From Streptomyces muensis (lineage in GTDB: Bacteria; Actinomycetota; Actinomycetes; Streptomycetales; Streptomycetaceae), in contig NZ_JAKEIP010000080.1 in NCBI RefSeq assembly GCF_021474425.1, positions 1 to 32,355 on the forward strand: a stretch of DNA of 32,355 bases, written 5' to 3'. This document shows positions 6,903-14,900 of the stretch, piece by piece. The notes beneath the pieces are model-generated. The model saw nothing but the letters and a program-made list of their open reading frames with translations, made no database searches and had not been told where the DNA came from. The first letter of the stretch is position 1. The number at the start of each line of letters is the position of its first letter. A program made the translations under genes and the position numbers.

Positions 6903-8519
6903 ATGCACGAGGCACCGGAGCTTGTGAGCGCGGCGGATCCCGCGTCTCAGGCCTGGCGGGCCAACGAGGAGGCCCATCGGGCGCTCGTGGAGGAGCTGCG
7001 CGGCAAGCTGGCCGCCGCCCGGCTGGGAGGCGGTGAGAAGGCGCGCGCCCGGCACACCGCCCGCGGCAAGCTGCTGCCGCGCGACCGCGTCGACACCCTC
7101 CTCGACCCGGGCTCCCCCTTCCTGGAGCTCGCGCCCCTCGCGGCCGACGGCATGTACGACGGCCAGGCCCCGGCGGCCGGTGTCATCGCCGGGATCGGAC
7201 GGGTCGCCGGGCGCGAGTGCGTGATCGTCGCCAACGACGCCACGGTCAAGGGCGGCACGTACTACCCGATGACCGTGAAGAAGCACCTGCGCGCGCAGGA
7301 GGTGGCCCTGGAGAACCGGCTGCCGTGCCTGTACCTCGTCGACTCCGGGGGCGCCTTCCTGCCGATGCAGGACGAGGTCTTCCCCGACCGCGAGCACTTC
7401 GGGCGGATCTTCTACAACCAGGCCCGGATGTCGGGCGCCGGGATCCCGCAGATCGCCGCCGTGCTCGGCTCGTGCACGGCCGGCGGGGCGTACGTCCCGG
7501 CGATGAGCGACGAGGCCGTCATCGTCCGCGACCAGGGCACGATCTTCCTCGGCGGACCCCCGCTGGTGAAGGCGGCCACCGGTGAGGTCGTCACGGCGGA
7601 GGAGCTCGGCGGCGGCGACGTCCACGCGCGCGTGTCGGGTGTCACCGACCATCTCGCCGAGGACGACGCGCACGCGCTGCGGATCGTGCGGAACATCGTG
7701 GCGACCCTCCCCGCGCGCGACGCGCTCCCCTGGGAGGTCCAGCCCGCCGTGGAGCCCAAGGTCGACCCCTACGGTCTCTACGGCGCCGTCCCCGTCGACT
7801 CCCGCACCCCCTACGACGTACGCGAGATCATCGCGCGCGTGGTCGACGGCTCCCGTTTCGCCGAGTTCAAGGCCGAGTTCGGGCAGACCCTCGTCACCGG
7901 GTTCGCCCGTGTCCACGGCCACCCGGTCGGCATCGTCGCCAACAACGGCATCCTGTTCTCCGAGTCCGCCCAGAAGGGCGCCCACTTCATCGAGCTGTGC
8001 GACCAGCGCGGCATCCCGCTGCTCTTCCTGCAGAACATCTCCGGCTTCATGGTCGGCAAGGACTACGAGGCGGGCGGCATCGCCAAGCACGGCGCCAAGA
8101 TGGTCACGGCGGTGGCCTGCACCCGCGTGCCGAAGCTGACGGTCGTGGTGGGCGGTTCGTACGGCGCCGGGAACTACTCCATGTGCGGGCGGGCGTACTC
8201 GCCCCGCTTCCTGTGGATGTGGCCGGGCGCCAAGATCTCCGTGATGGGCGGCGAGCAGGCCGCCTCCGTCCTCGCGACGGTCAAGCGCGACCAGTTGGAG
8301 GCGCGCGGCGAGGACTGGCCGGCCGAGGCCGAGGACTCCTTCAAGGCGCCGATCCGCGAGCAGTACGAGCGCCAGGGCAACGCCTACTACGCCACGGCCC
8401 GCCTCTGGGACGACGGTGTGATCGACCCGCTGGAGACCCGTCAGGTGCTGGGCCTCGCCCTGACCGCCTGTGCCAACGCGCCCCTGGGTGAGCCCCAGTT
8501 CGGCGTCTTCCGGATGTGA
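6903..8519 (+). CDS. Methylcrotonyl-CoA carboxylase beta (carboxyltransferase) subunit
   Basis: The protein has 538 residues. ATG 6903 follows AGGGGA at a 7-nt spacing. It transfers CO2 from carboxybiotin to the acyl-CoA, making 3-methylglutaconyl-CoA in leucine breakdown. Crotonase-fold carboxyltransferase halves are visible: N-terminal VKGGTYYPMTVKKHLRAQE, LVDSGGAFLPMQDEVFPD and GSCTAGGAYVPAMSDE; C-terminal LFLQNISGFMVGKDYEAGG and GGSYGAGNYSMCGRAYSPRF. QNISGFMVG and GAGNYSMCGRAY are typical of methylcrotonyl-type rather than propionyl-type subunits, which usually have DxPGFLPG. The biotin-carrier subunit and HMG-CoA lyase downstream support the leucine assignment. It is first in a four-gene operon and its stop abuts the next gene. 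Confidence 0.9.
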   Translation: MHEAPELVSAADPASQAWRANEEAHRALVEELRGKLAAARLGGGEKARARHTARGKLLPRDRVDTLLDPGSPFLELAPLAADGMYDGQAPAAGVIAGIGRVAGRECVIVANDATVKGGTYYPMTVKKHLRAQEVALENRLPCLYLVDSGGAFLPMQDEVFPDREHFGRIFYNQARMSGAGIPQIAAVLGSCTAGGAYVPAMSDEAVIVRDQGTIFLGGPPLVKAATGEVVTAEELGGGDVHARVSGVTDHLAEDDAHALRIVRNIVATLPARDALPWEVQPAVEPKVDPYGLYGAVPVDSRTPYDVREIIARVVDGSRFAEFKAEFGQTLVTGFARVHGHPVGIVANNGILFSESAQKGAHFIELCDQRGIPLLFLQNISGFMVGKDYEAGGIAKHGAKMVTAVACTRVPKLTVVVGGSYGAGNYSMCGRAYSPRFLWMWPGAKISVMGGEQAASVLATVKRDQLEARGEDWPAEAEDSFKAPIREQYERQGNAYYATARLWDDGVIDPLETRQVLGLALTACANAPLGEPQFGVFRM

Positions 8520-8533
8520 GGGGGACTGTGACG

Positions 8534-10477
8534 ATGACGCAGACCATGTTCGACACGGTCCTCGTGGCCAACCGGGGCGAGATCGCCGTACGGGTCATCC
8601 GTACGCTCCGCTCGCTGGGTGTGCGCTCGGTGGCCGTCTTCTCCGACGCGGACGCCGACGCGCGGCACGTCCGGGAGGCCGACACCGCCGTACGGCTCGG
8701 TCCGGCGCCGGCGGCCGAGAGCTATCTGTCCGTGGAGCGGCTGCTGGAGGCGGCCACCCGCACCGGCGCGCAGGCCGTGCACCCCGGATACGGCTTCCTC
8801 GCGGAGAACGCCGCCTTCGCGCGCGCGTGCGCCGACGCCGGGTTGGTGTTCATCGGGCCTCCTGCCGATGCCATCTCCCTGATGGGCGACAAGATCCGTG
8901 CCAAGGAGACGGCGAAGGCGGCCGGGGTGCCGGTCGTGCCCGGCGGACGCGACCCCGAACTTGCCGATGCCGCCCGTGAGCTGGGCGCGCCGGTGCTGCT
9001 CAAGCCGTCGGCGGGCGGTGGCGGCAAGGGTATGCGGCTGGTGCGGGACCTCTCCGTCCTTGAGGAGGAGATCGCCGCCGCCCGCCGTGAGGCCCGCGCC
9101 TCCTTCGGCGACGACACGCTGCTGGTGGAGCGGTGGGTGGACCGGCCCCGGCACATCGAGCTCCAGGTGCTGGCGGACGGCCACGGCAATGTCGTCCACC
9201 TGGGCGAGCGCGAGTGCTCGCTGCAGCGCCGGCACCAGAAGATCATCGAGGAGGCGCCGTCCGTCCTGCTGGACGAGAGCACGCGCGCGTCGATGGGCGA
9301 GGCGGCCGTGCAGGCGGCCCGCGCGTGCGGGTACCGGGGCGCGGGCACGGTGGAGTTCATCGTGCCGGGCGGCGACCCGTCCTCGTACTACTTCATGGAG
9401 ATGAACACCCGCCTCCAGGTCGAGCACCCGGTGACCGAGCTGGTCACGGGCCTCGACCTGGTGGAGTGGCAGCTGCGGGTGGCGGCGGGCGAACCGCTGG
9501 CCTTCGGGCAGCAGGACGTACGGCTCACCGGGCATGCCGTCGAGGCCCGTATCTGCGCGGAGACTGTGTCCGTAAAGGCGGGCGCGCGCGGGTTCCTCCC
9601 CTCCGGCGGCACGGTGCTGCGGCTGCGCGAGCCCCAGGGCGACGGCGTCCGCACCGACTCCGGGCTCAGCGAGGGCACGGAGGTCGGCAGCCTGTACGAC
9701 CCGATGCTGTCCAAGGTGATCGCGTACGGCCCCGACCGCGCCACGGCGCTCCGCAAGCTCAGGGCCGCCCTCGCGGAGACGGTCACGCTGGGCGTGCAGA
9801 CCAACGCCGGGTTCCTGCGGCGGCTGCTCGCGCATCCGGCGGTCGTCGAGGGGGAGTTGGACACCGGGCTGGTCGAGCGCGTGGTGGACGACCTGGTCGC
9901 CACGGACGTACCGGACGAGGTGTACGAGGCGGCGGCGGCCGTACGGCTGGACGCGCTGCGGCCTCGCGGTGCCGGGTGGACGGACCCGTTCTCGGTGCCG
10001 AGCGGCTGGCGTCTCGGCGGAGCCCCCAAGCCGGTCGGGTTCCACCTCCGGGTGCAGGAGCCGGTGGAGTACGTCCCGCGCGGCAGCGCCGATGTCACGG
10101 ACGGCCATGTGGCCGTCACCCTGGACGGCGTCCGCCACACCTTCCACCGGGCGGGCGACTGGCTGGGCCGGGACGGCGACGCCTGGCATGTGCGCGACCA
10201 CGACCCGGTGGCCGCCTCGCTCACCGGGGCCGCCCACGCGGGCGCCGACTCGCTCACCGCGCCCATGCCGGGGACGGTGACGGTCGTGAAGGTCGCCGTA
10301 GGGGACGAAGTGAGCGCGGGACAGAGCCTGTTGGTGGTGGAGGCGATGAAGATGGAGCACGTCATCTCCGCCCCGCACGCCGGCACGGTCGCCGAACTGG
10401 ACGTCACACCGGGCAGCACGGTCGCCATGGACCAGGTGCTGGCGGTCGTCGCACCGCACGAGGAGGCTGAGGAATGA
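8534..10477 (+). CDS. Methylcrotonyl-CoA carboxylase alpha (biotin carboxylase/biotin carrier) subunit
   Basis: The protein has 647 residues from ATG 8534, chosen because GAGGGGG (8518-8524) lies 9 nt upstream. In-frame GTGs at 8528 and 8516 are alternatives. The protein carries biotin carboxylase (ANRGEIAVRVIRTLRSLGVR, HPGYGFLAENAAFA), an ATP-grasp domain (KPSAGGGGKGMRLV, ~residues 155-168; MEMNTRLQVEHPVTE) and a C-terminal biotinyl domain. The biotin-attachment Lys is in VVEAMKMEHVI (~K606). It carboxylates biotin using ATP and bicarbonate and hands it to the beta subunit encoded just upstream. It is co-transcribed, and its stop overlaps the start of the lyase gene (ATGA). Confidence 0.9.
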   Translation: MTQTMFDTVLVANRGEIAVRVIRTLRSLGVRSVAVFSDADADARHVREADTAVRLGPAPAAESYLSVERLLEAATRTGAQAVHPGYGFLAENAAFARACADAGLVFIGPPADAISLMGDKIRAKETAKAAGVPVVPGGRDPELADAARELGAPVLLKPSAGGGGKGMRLVRDLSVLEEEIAAARREARASFGDDTLLVERWVDRPRHIELQVLADGHGNVVHLGERECSLQRRHQKIIEEAPSVLLDESTRASMGEAAVQAARACGYRGAGTVEFIVPGGDPSSYYFMEMNTRLQVEHPVTELVTGLDLVEWQLRVAAGEPLAFGQQDVRLTGHAVEARICAETVSVKAGARGFLPSGGTVLRLREPQGDGVRTDSGLSEGTEVGSLYDPMLSKVIAYGPDRATALRKLRAALAETVTLGVQTNAGFLRRLLAHPAVVEGELDTGLVERVVDDLVATDVPDEVYEAAAAVRLDALRPRGAGWTDPFSVPSGWRLGGAPKPVGFHLRVQEPVEYVPRGSADVTDGHVAVTLDGVRHTFHRAGDWLGRDGDAWHVRDHDPVAASLTGAAHAGADSLTAPMPGTVTVVKVAVGDEVSAGQSLLVVEAMKMEHVISAPHAGTVAELDVTPGSTVAMDQVLAVVAPHEEAEE

Positions 10478-11418
10478 CAGTCGAGGGTCTCCCCATGGCC
10501 GTACCGGCGGCGAACCTGCCCGCCCGCGTCCGGATCCACGAGGTCGGCGCGCGCGACGGCCTGCAGAACGAGAAGTCGACCGTGCCGACCGAGGTCAAGG
10601 CGGAGTTCGTCCGCCGGCTCGCTCAGGCCGGGCTGACGACCATCGAGGCCACCAGCTTCGTCCACCCCAAGTGGGTGCCCCAACTCGCGGACGCCGAGCA
10701 GCTGTTCCCGCTCGTCGCCGGACTGGAGGGCGTCCATCTGCCGGTCCTGGTCCCCAACGACCGGGGCCTGGACCGCGCCCTGGCCCTGGGCGCCCGGCGG
10801 GTCGCCGTGTTCGCCAGCGCCACGGAGTCCTTCGCCAAGGCCAACCTCAACCGCACGCTGGACGAGTCGCTGGCGGTGTTCGAGCCGGTCGTCCGGCGCG
10901 CGAAGGACGAGGGCCTGCATGTGCGCGGCTATGTGTCGATGTGCTTCGGCGACCCCTGGGAGGGTCCGGTCCCGGTCCACCAGGTGGTGCGGGTGTGCAG
11001 GGCACTGCGGGACATTGGCTGCGACGAGCTGAGCCTCGGCGACACCATCGGCGTGGCGACACCCGGCCATGTGCTGGAGCTTCTCTCCGCACTCAACGAG
11101 GAGGGCGTACCGACGAACGTCCTCGGCGTGCACTTCCACGACACCTACGGCCAGGCGCTGGCCAACACCTACGCCGCTCTCCAGCACGGCGTCACCACGG
11201 TCGACGCCTCGGCGGGCGGCCTCGGCGGCTGCCCGTACGCCAAGTCAGCCACCGGCAATCTCGCCACCGAAGACCTCGTGTGGATGCTTCAGGGCCTCGG
11301 CATCGACACCGGGGTCGACCTGGGCCGTCTCGTCGCCACGAGCGCGTGGATGGCCGAACGACTGGGCCGACCCAGCCCGTCCCGCACCGTCCGAGCCCTC
11401 TCCCACAAGGAGCAGTGA
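10474..11418 (+). CDS. hmgL: Hydroxymethylglutaryl-CoA lyase
   Basis: The protein has 314 residues. ATG 10474 overlaps the preceding stop (ATGA), with AGGAGG at 10461-10466 ideally spaced. It cleaves HMG-CoA to acetoacetate and acetyl-CoA, the last step of leucine catabolism. The TIM-barrel active site is visible: EVGARDGLQNE (R27, D28), metal ligands GVHFHDTYGQA (H220, H222) and the catalytic loop GGLGGCPYAKSATGNLATED (C253). The loop reads CPYAKSATGN where the usual form is CPYAxGAxGN, a mild variation. Operon position after both carboxylase subunits fixes the pathway. A methylglutaconyl-CoA hydratase gene, which would connect the two steps, is absent from the operon. Confidence 0.93.
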   Translation: MTVEGLPMAVPAANLPARVRIHEVGARDGLQNEKSTVPTEVKAEFVRRLAQAGLTTIEATSFVHPKWVPQLADAEQLFPLVAGLEGVHLPVLVPNDRGLDRALALGARRVAVFASATESFAKANLNRTLDESLAVFEPVVRRAKDEGLHVRGYVSMCFGDPWEGPVPVHQVVRVCRALRDIGCDELSLGDTIGVATPGHVLELLSALNEEGVPTNVLGVHFHDTYGQALANTYAALQHGVTTVDASAGGLGGCPYAKSATGNLATEDLVWMLQGLGIDTGVDLGRLVATSAWMAERLGRPSPSRTVRALSHKEQ

Positions 11419-11424
11419 ACAGTC

Positions 11425-12585
11425 ATGGACCACCGTCTCTCCCCCGAACTGGAGGAACTCCGCCGCACGGTGGAGGAGTTCGCCCACGATGTCGTGGCCC
11501 CCAAGATCGGCGAGTACTACGAGCACCACGAGTTCCCGTACGAGATCGTGCGGGAGATGGGCCGCATGGGGCTGTTCGGTCTGCCGTTCCCGGAGGAGTA
11601 CGGCGGCATGGGCGGCGACTATCTGGCGCTGGGCATCGCGCTGGAGGAGCTGGCCCGCGTGGACTCCTCGGTCGCCATCACACTCGAAGCGGGCGTCTCG
11701 CTCGGCGCGATGCCGATCCATCTGTTCGGCACCGAGGAGCAGAAGCGGGAGTGGCTGCCGAGGCTGTGCTCCGGTGAGATCCTCGGCGCCTTCGGGCTGA
11801 CGGAACCCGACGGCGGCTCGGACGCGGGCGCGACCCGGACGACGGCCCGGCTCGACCCGGGGACCGGCGAATGGGTGATCAACGGCACCAAGTGCTTCAT
11901 CACCAACTCCGGCACCGACATCACGGGCCTGGTCACGGTGACGGCGGTGACCGGCCGCAAGCCCGACGGAAAGCCGCTCATCTCGTCGATCATCGTCCCG
12001 TCCGGCACCCCCGGCTTCACGGTCGCCGCCCCGTACTCCAAGGTCGGCTGGAACGCCTCCGACACCCGCGAGCTGTCCTTCGCCGACGTCCGTGTCCCGG
12101 CCGCCAACCTGCTGGGCGAGGAGGGCCGCGGGTACGCCCAGTTCCTGCGCATCCTGGACGAGGGCCGGATCGCCATCGCGGCGCTGGCGACGGGCCTGGC
12201 GCAGGGCTGTGTGGACGAGTCGGTGAAGTACGCCAAGGAACGGCACGCCTTCGGCCGCCCCATCGGCGCCAACCAGGCGATCCAGTTCAAGATCGCCGAC
12301 ATGGAGATGAAGGCCCATACGGCCCGTCTGGCCTGGCGCGACGCGGCCTCGCGGCTGGTCGCGGGCGAACCCTTCAAGAAGGAGGCGGCGCTCGCCAAGC
12401 TGTACTCGTCCACGATCGCCGTGGACAACGCCCGCGACGCCACCCAGGTCCACGGCGGCTACGGCTTCATGAACGAGTACCCGGTGGCCCGGATGTGGCG
12501 GGACTCCAAGATCCTTGAGATCGGCGAGGGCACGAGCGAGGTGCAGCGGATGCTGATCGCGCGGGAATTGGGGCTGGTGGGCTGA
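11425..12585 (+). CDS. acdH: Branched/short-chain acyl-CoA dehydrogenase AcdH
   Basis: The protein has 386 residues. ATG 11425 is 6 bp after the lyase stop, with AAGGAG at 11407-11412, a long spacing. It is an FAD enzyme oxidising isovaleryl-, isobutyryl- or 2-methylbutyryl-CoA; the Streptomyces AcdH is known to act in valine, isoleucine and leucine catabolism. Landmarks are LGAFGLTEPDGGSDAGATRT (~114-133), GTKCFITNSG, QVHGGYGFMNEYPVARMWRD and IGEGTSEVQRMLIARELGL. Glu368 in GEGT is the usual short-chain catalytic base, unlike true isovaleryl-CoA dehydrogenases, which lack it there. It is last in the operon and is followed by a nested hairpin. Confidence 0.92.
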   Translation: MDHRLSPELEELRRTVEEFAHDVVAPKIGEYYEHHEFPYEIVREMGRMGLFGLPFPEEYGGMGGDYLALGIALEELARVDSSVAITLEAGVSLGAMPIHLFGTEEQKREWLPRLCSGEILGAFGLTEPDGGSDAGATRTTARLDPGTGEWVINGTKCFITNSGTDITGLVTVTAVTGRKPDGKPLISSIIVPSGTPGFTVAAPYSKVGWNASDTRELSFADVRVPAANLLGEEGRGYAQFLRILDEGRIAIAALATGLAQGCVDESVKYAKERHAFGRPIGANQAIQFKIADMEMKAHTARLAWRDAASRLVAGEPFKKEAALAKLYSSTIAVDNARDATQVHGGYGFMNEYPVARMWRDSKILEIGEGTSEVQRMLIARELGLVG

Positions 12586-12603
12586 GCCGGTCGACCGCTT
12601 GAG

Positions 12604-12644
12604 CAAGGCCCAACTACCCTTGATTGCAAGGTCGTTGGGCCTTG
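12604..12644 (+). terminator. Nested hairpin downstream of acdH
   Basis: An 11-bp perfect stem, CAAGGCCCAAC (12604-12614) with GTTGGGCCTTG (12634-12644), encloses a second small stem CCTTG/CAAGG. TTGACTTAT follows, so the U-tract is poor. It sits 19 bp after the operon's last stop. Confidence 0.6.
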
Positions 12645-12715
12645 TTGACTTATGTGATGGCTTCACAGGCCGCGCACAACTTCGATCACAAGGGCCCCCA
12701 CCCCTGGACATCAGC

Positions 12716-12734
12716 TGAGGTTAGGCTAACCTAC
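12716..12734. promoter_or_regulatory. Iron box (DmdR/DtxR type) upstream of desE
   Basis: TGAGGTTAGGCTAACCTAC matches 17 of 19 positions of the streptomycete iron box TTAGGTTAGGCTAACCTAA, bound by the DtxR-family repressor DmdR1 with ferrous iron. It lies 50-68 nt before the desE start. Confidence 0.9.
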
Positions 12735-12783
12735 CTTCGAATTGTCCGGCGCGTGATCCGCCCTGTTCGAAAGCAGCGTAGCC

Positions 12784-13830
12784 ATGTCCAACGCCAGAGC
12801 CACCCACCTCACCCGCCGCGGCATCCTCGCCGCGGGCGGCGCACTCGGCCTCGGTGCCGTGCTCGCGGCCTGCGGAGACGACGACGCGAAAAGCGGTGGC
12901 TCCGGCGAGGAGACGACCGCCGCGAAGTCGGGCCCCTGGAGCTTCAAGGACGACCGTGGCACCACGGTGAAGCTCGACAAGGTACCCACGAAGATCGTCG
13001 CCTTCGTCGGTGTCGCGGCCGCCCTGTACGACTACGGAGTCGAGGTCAAGGGCGTCTTCGGCCCGACCACGACGCAGGACGGCAAGGCCGACGTCCAGGC
13101 CGGCGACATGGACGTCACCAAGCTGACCGTCTTCGGCAACGTCTGGGACCAGTTCAACGTCGAGAAGTACGCGGCGTTCGCCCCTGAGGTCCTCCTCTCC
13201 ACGACCTTCGACAGCGCCGGCACCCTCTGGTACGTCCCCGAGGCGTCCAAGGACAAGATCGCCAAGCTCGCCCCGAGCGTCGCCATCTCCGTCTACGACC
13301 GTCAGCTGACCCAGCCGCTGGAGCGGATGTGGGCGCTGGCCGAGTCCCTCGGCGCGGACCTGAAGGCCGACAAGGCCGTGCAGGCCAAGAAGGACTTCGA
13401 GGCCGCGGCCGAGCGGCTGCGCAAGGCCGCGAAGGCCCGCCCCGAGATCAAGGTGATGGCCGGTTCCGCCAGCCAGGACATCTTCTACGTCTCCGGCACG
13501 AACCTCTCCATCGACCTGGAGTACTTCAAGGCCCTCGGCGTGAACTTCGTCGAGCCGCCGGAGAGCGCGAAGAAGGAGGGCGGCGGCTGGTTCGAGTCGC
13601 TGAGCTGGGAGAACGTCGACAAGTACCCGGCCGACATCATCATGATGGACGACCGGTCCTCGACGATTCAGCCCGCTGACATCACTGAGGCGACGTGGAA
13701 GAAGCTGCCCGCGGTGAAGGCGGGGCAGGTCATCGCTCGGTCGCCGGAGCCGATTCTGTCGTACGACAAGTGCACGCCGTTGCTGACGAGCCTTGCCGAG
13801 GCCATCGAGAAGGCCAAGAAGGTCGCCTAA
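12784..13830 (+). CDS. desE: Ferrioxamine-binding lipoprotein DesE
   Basis: The protein has 348 residues from ATG 12784. It is a substrate-binding protein for ferric desferrioxamine, anchored outside the membrane and feeding an ABC importer not encoded in this window. The N-terminus has twin arginines (THLTRRGILAAGG, R11-R12), a hydrophobic stretch and a lipobox LAAC with Cys30, so it looks like a Tat-exported lipoprotein. The mature part is a class III binding fold: VKLDKVPTKIVAFVGVAAAL, PEVLLSTTF, the long bridging helix with many Lys/Ala (~185-215) and IIMMDDRSSTIQPADI. The iron box upstream and the des cluster downstream give the ligand. It lies 110 bp before the siderophore-interacting protein gene. 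Confidence 0.93.
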   Translation: MSNARATHLTRRGILAAGGALGLGAVLAACGDDDAKSGGSGEETTAAKSGPWSFKDDRGTTVKLDKVPTKIVAFVGVAAALYDYGVEVKGVFGPTTTQDGKADVQAGDMDVTKLTVFGNVWDQFNVEKYAAFAPEVLLSTTFDSAGTLWYVPEASKDKIAKLAPSVAISVYDRQLTQPLERMWALAESLGADLKADKAVQAKKDFEAAAERLRKAAKARPEIKVMAGSASQDIFYVSGTNLSIDLEYFKALGVNFVEPPESAKKEGGGWFESLSWENVDKYPADIIMMDDRSSTIQPADITEATWKKLPAVKAGQVIARSPEPILSYDKCTPLLTSLAEAIEKAKKVA

Positions 13831-13869
13831 TTAGGTGCCACTTGAGGTTGTGGGGCGACTGCGGGTCCG

Positions 13870-13903
13870 TTGTGGCTGGTCGCGCAGTTCCCCGCGCCCC
13901 TGA
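13870..13903 (-). repeat. Short copy (C) of a dispersed intergenic repeat
   Basis: On the minus strand it reads AGGGGCGCGGGG, then AACT, then GCGCGACCAGCC. These are the two end blocks of the 61-bp repeats at 19982 and 26450, with their central hairpin missing. It occupies the gap between desE and the SIP gene. Confidence 0.7.
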
Positions 13904-13940
13904 GTAGGCACACCTGACGTCGATTCAGGAGTTGCCCCCC

Positions 13941-14750
13941 ATGACCACCGCCGTCGCCGCCCCGTTCCGGTTCTTCTCCCTGCATGTCGTACGGACTCGG
14001 CGGCTCGGGCCGTCCATGGTTCGGGTGACCTTTGGTGGGGACGATCTGGCGTGCTTCTTCTCCGACGGGCGTGACCAGTCGCTGTCGTTGTTCCTGCCGC
14101 ACCCCCATCAGACGGAGCCGCAGGTTCCGCTGGAGCTCGGGGACGGGTGGTGGCAGGGGTGGCGGGAACTGCCGGACGACGTGCGGGCCGTGATGCGGTC
14201 GTACACGTTGCGTGCGCTGCGGCGGAACCCCGATGAGATCGACATCGACTTCGTGCTGCACACCCCGGCCGGGCCCGCCTCCGACTGGGCCTCGCGTGCC
14301 GCTGCCGGGGACCGGGTCCTGCTGCTCGGGCCGGCCGTCGCCGACAACCGGGCGATCCGGTTCCGGCCGCCGGAGGACACCGATCTCGTCGTCGTCTGGG
14401 GCGATGAGACGGCCGTACCCGCCGTCTCCGCCATCCTTGAGTCGTTGCCCTCCGGCACCCGTGCGCGGGTGTGGCTGGAGGTGCACGACGCGGCGGACAT
14501 CCAGGACCTGGTGACCGAGGCGGACGCCGAAGTCACCTGGCTGGTCGGGCAGGAAGCCCTCGACCCCATCCGTACCGCCCAACTCCCCACCGCCGAGCAC
14601 CCGTACGTCTGGATCGCGGGCGAGTCCGGCCGGGTGAAGGCGCTGCGCCGGCACTTCGTCGGTGAACGCGGGGTCGACCGGCGCCGGGTGACGTTCGTCG
14701 GCTACTGGCGGCACGGGATGACCGAAGAACAGCTGCGCGCCGCGGAGTAG
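13941..14750 (+). CDS. Siderophore-interacting protein (FAD-dependent ferric-siderophore reductase)
   Basis: The protein has 269 residues. ATG 13941 has AGGAG at 13927-13931, 9 nt upstream; a TTG at 13932 is less likely. It has the two domains of the SIP/ViuB family: an N-terminal FAD-binding barrel (VVRTRRLGPSMVRVTFGGDD; RSYTLRALRRNPDEIDIDFV, containing the RxYT FAD motif) and a C-terminal NAD(P)H domain (LLLGPAVADNR; WGDETAVPAVSAILES; WIAGESGRVKALRRHF; VTFVGYWRHGMTEEQL). It is expected to reduce ferric ferrioxamine in the cytoplasm so that iron is released. It lies between desE and desA in the same direction. There is no full iron box of its own, so it is probably transcribed from the desE promoter. 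Confidence 0.9.
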   Translation: MTTAVAAPFRFFSLHVVRTRRLGPSMVRVTFGGDDLACFFSDGRDQSLSLFLPHPHQTEPQVPLELGDGWWQGWRELPDDVRAVMRSYTLRALRRNPDEIDIDFVLHTPAGPASDWASRAAAGDRVLLLGPAVADNRAIRFRPPEDTDLVVVWGDETAVPAVSAILESLPSGTRARVWLEVHDAADIQDLVTEADAEVTWLVGQEALDPIRTAQLPTAEHPYVWIAGESGRVKALRRHFVGERGVDRRRVTFVGYWRHGMTEEQLRAAE

Positions 14751-14807
14751 TTGCCCCCGAGACCGGAGTGATCACGGTCACGATCGAGGCTGCCCTCATC
14801 CCGAGTT

Positions 14808-14830
14808 ACTTAGGTTAGGCTAACCTAAGT
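14808..14830. promoter_or_regulatory. Perfect iron box upstream of desABCD
   Basis: Two 11-bp arms, ACTTAGGTTAG and CTAACCTAAGT, flank a single central G, giving a perfect 23-bp palindrome. It contains the full 19-bp consensus TTAGGTTAGGCTAACCTAA. It lies 71 nt upstream of the desA ATG. This is the DmdR1 operator type known to control desA. Confidence 0.95.
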
Positions 14831-14900
14831 TGCACGACGCCAGCCGCAGCACCCGTACCACCCCGCACATCACGGCCCGTCCCCACCGGAGGACCTCCCC

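Noticed and set aside
13831..13850. Possible third iron box before the siderophore-interacting gene
   Set aside because: Only TTAGGT matches; the other half-site is absent, so the gene is more likely read from the desE promoter.
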